DNA of 5,784 bases. Origin: Planctomycetota bacterium (lineage in GTDB: Bacteria > Planctomycetota > Phycisphaerae > WQYP01). Below, piece after piece: positions 5,761-5,784 of this stretch (position 1 is the first letter of the stretch; each line of letters opens with the position of its first letter). The notes beneath the pieces were generated by a model. That model saw only the letters and a list, made by a program, of their open reading frames with translations. It was not told where the DNA came from and searched no databases. The stretch covers positions 1-5,784 of the forward strand of contig JAKATV010000338.1 in the NCBI GenBank assembly GCA_021818565.1. The letters are read 5' to 3'. The position numbers and the translations under genes were made by a program.

Positions 5761-5784
5761 CTCGGCGATCTCGAGTTGCCCCCT

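Overview
The window reads almost entirely on the minus strand and looks like an accessory island from a bacterial chromosome of moderate GC content. Nothing in it fixes the organism. The large multidomain polysaccharide glycosyltransferase suggests an environmental, probably Gram-negative bacterium with an O-antigen or capsule-type surface glycan. That assignment is inference and weak.

Right two thirds (about 2263-5760, running on to the right edge): one very long gene for a protein of at least 1165 residues. It carries three carbohydrate-active modules in a row: a WbsX/GH99-like domain, a GT4-type (GT-B) glycosyltransferase and a GT2-type (GT-A) glycosyltransferase. A basic N-terminal region holds a duplicated Arg-rich motif. 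The reading frame stays open to the window edge, so the true start may lie outside.

Middle (about 1879-2259): the fossil of a DUF4143-type AAA ATPase gene. Its conserved C-terminal domain can still be read, but only by crossing one frameshift and one in-frame stop. Both ends are missing: the left-hand end of the homology stops at the outermost operator of the next module, and the right-hand end stops at the glycosyltransferase stop codon.

Left third (82-1878): a complete HipBST-type tripartite toxin-antitoxin operon in the order hipB-hipS-hipT, with its control region. HipB is the HTH repressor, HipS a free-standing HipA N-terminal subdomain, and HipT the HipA-like Ser/Thr kinase toxin. The control region has four near-identical palindromic operators (core CCGATCGGGA) whose centres are 40, 41 and 72 bp apart. 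One sits inside the spacer of a predicted promoter that would make an almost leaderless hipB mRNA. A second, unrelated 19-bp inverted repeat lies between two of the operators. hipB and hipS overlap. hipT is set off by a 72-nt gap with a small hairpin plus T tract, and starts with TTG.

Working model: HipB, with HipS and HipT, represses the promoter cooperatively. HipS neutralises the HipT kinase. The downstream position, gap and TTG start keep toxin output below antitoxin output. The module seems to have come to rest against a dead ATPase gene beside a surface-glycan locus.
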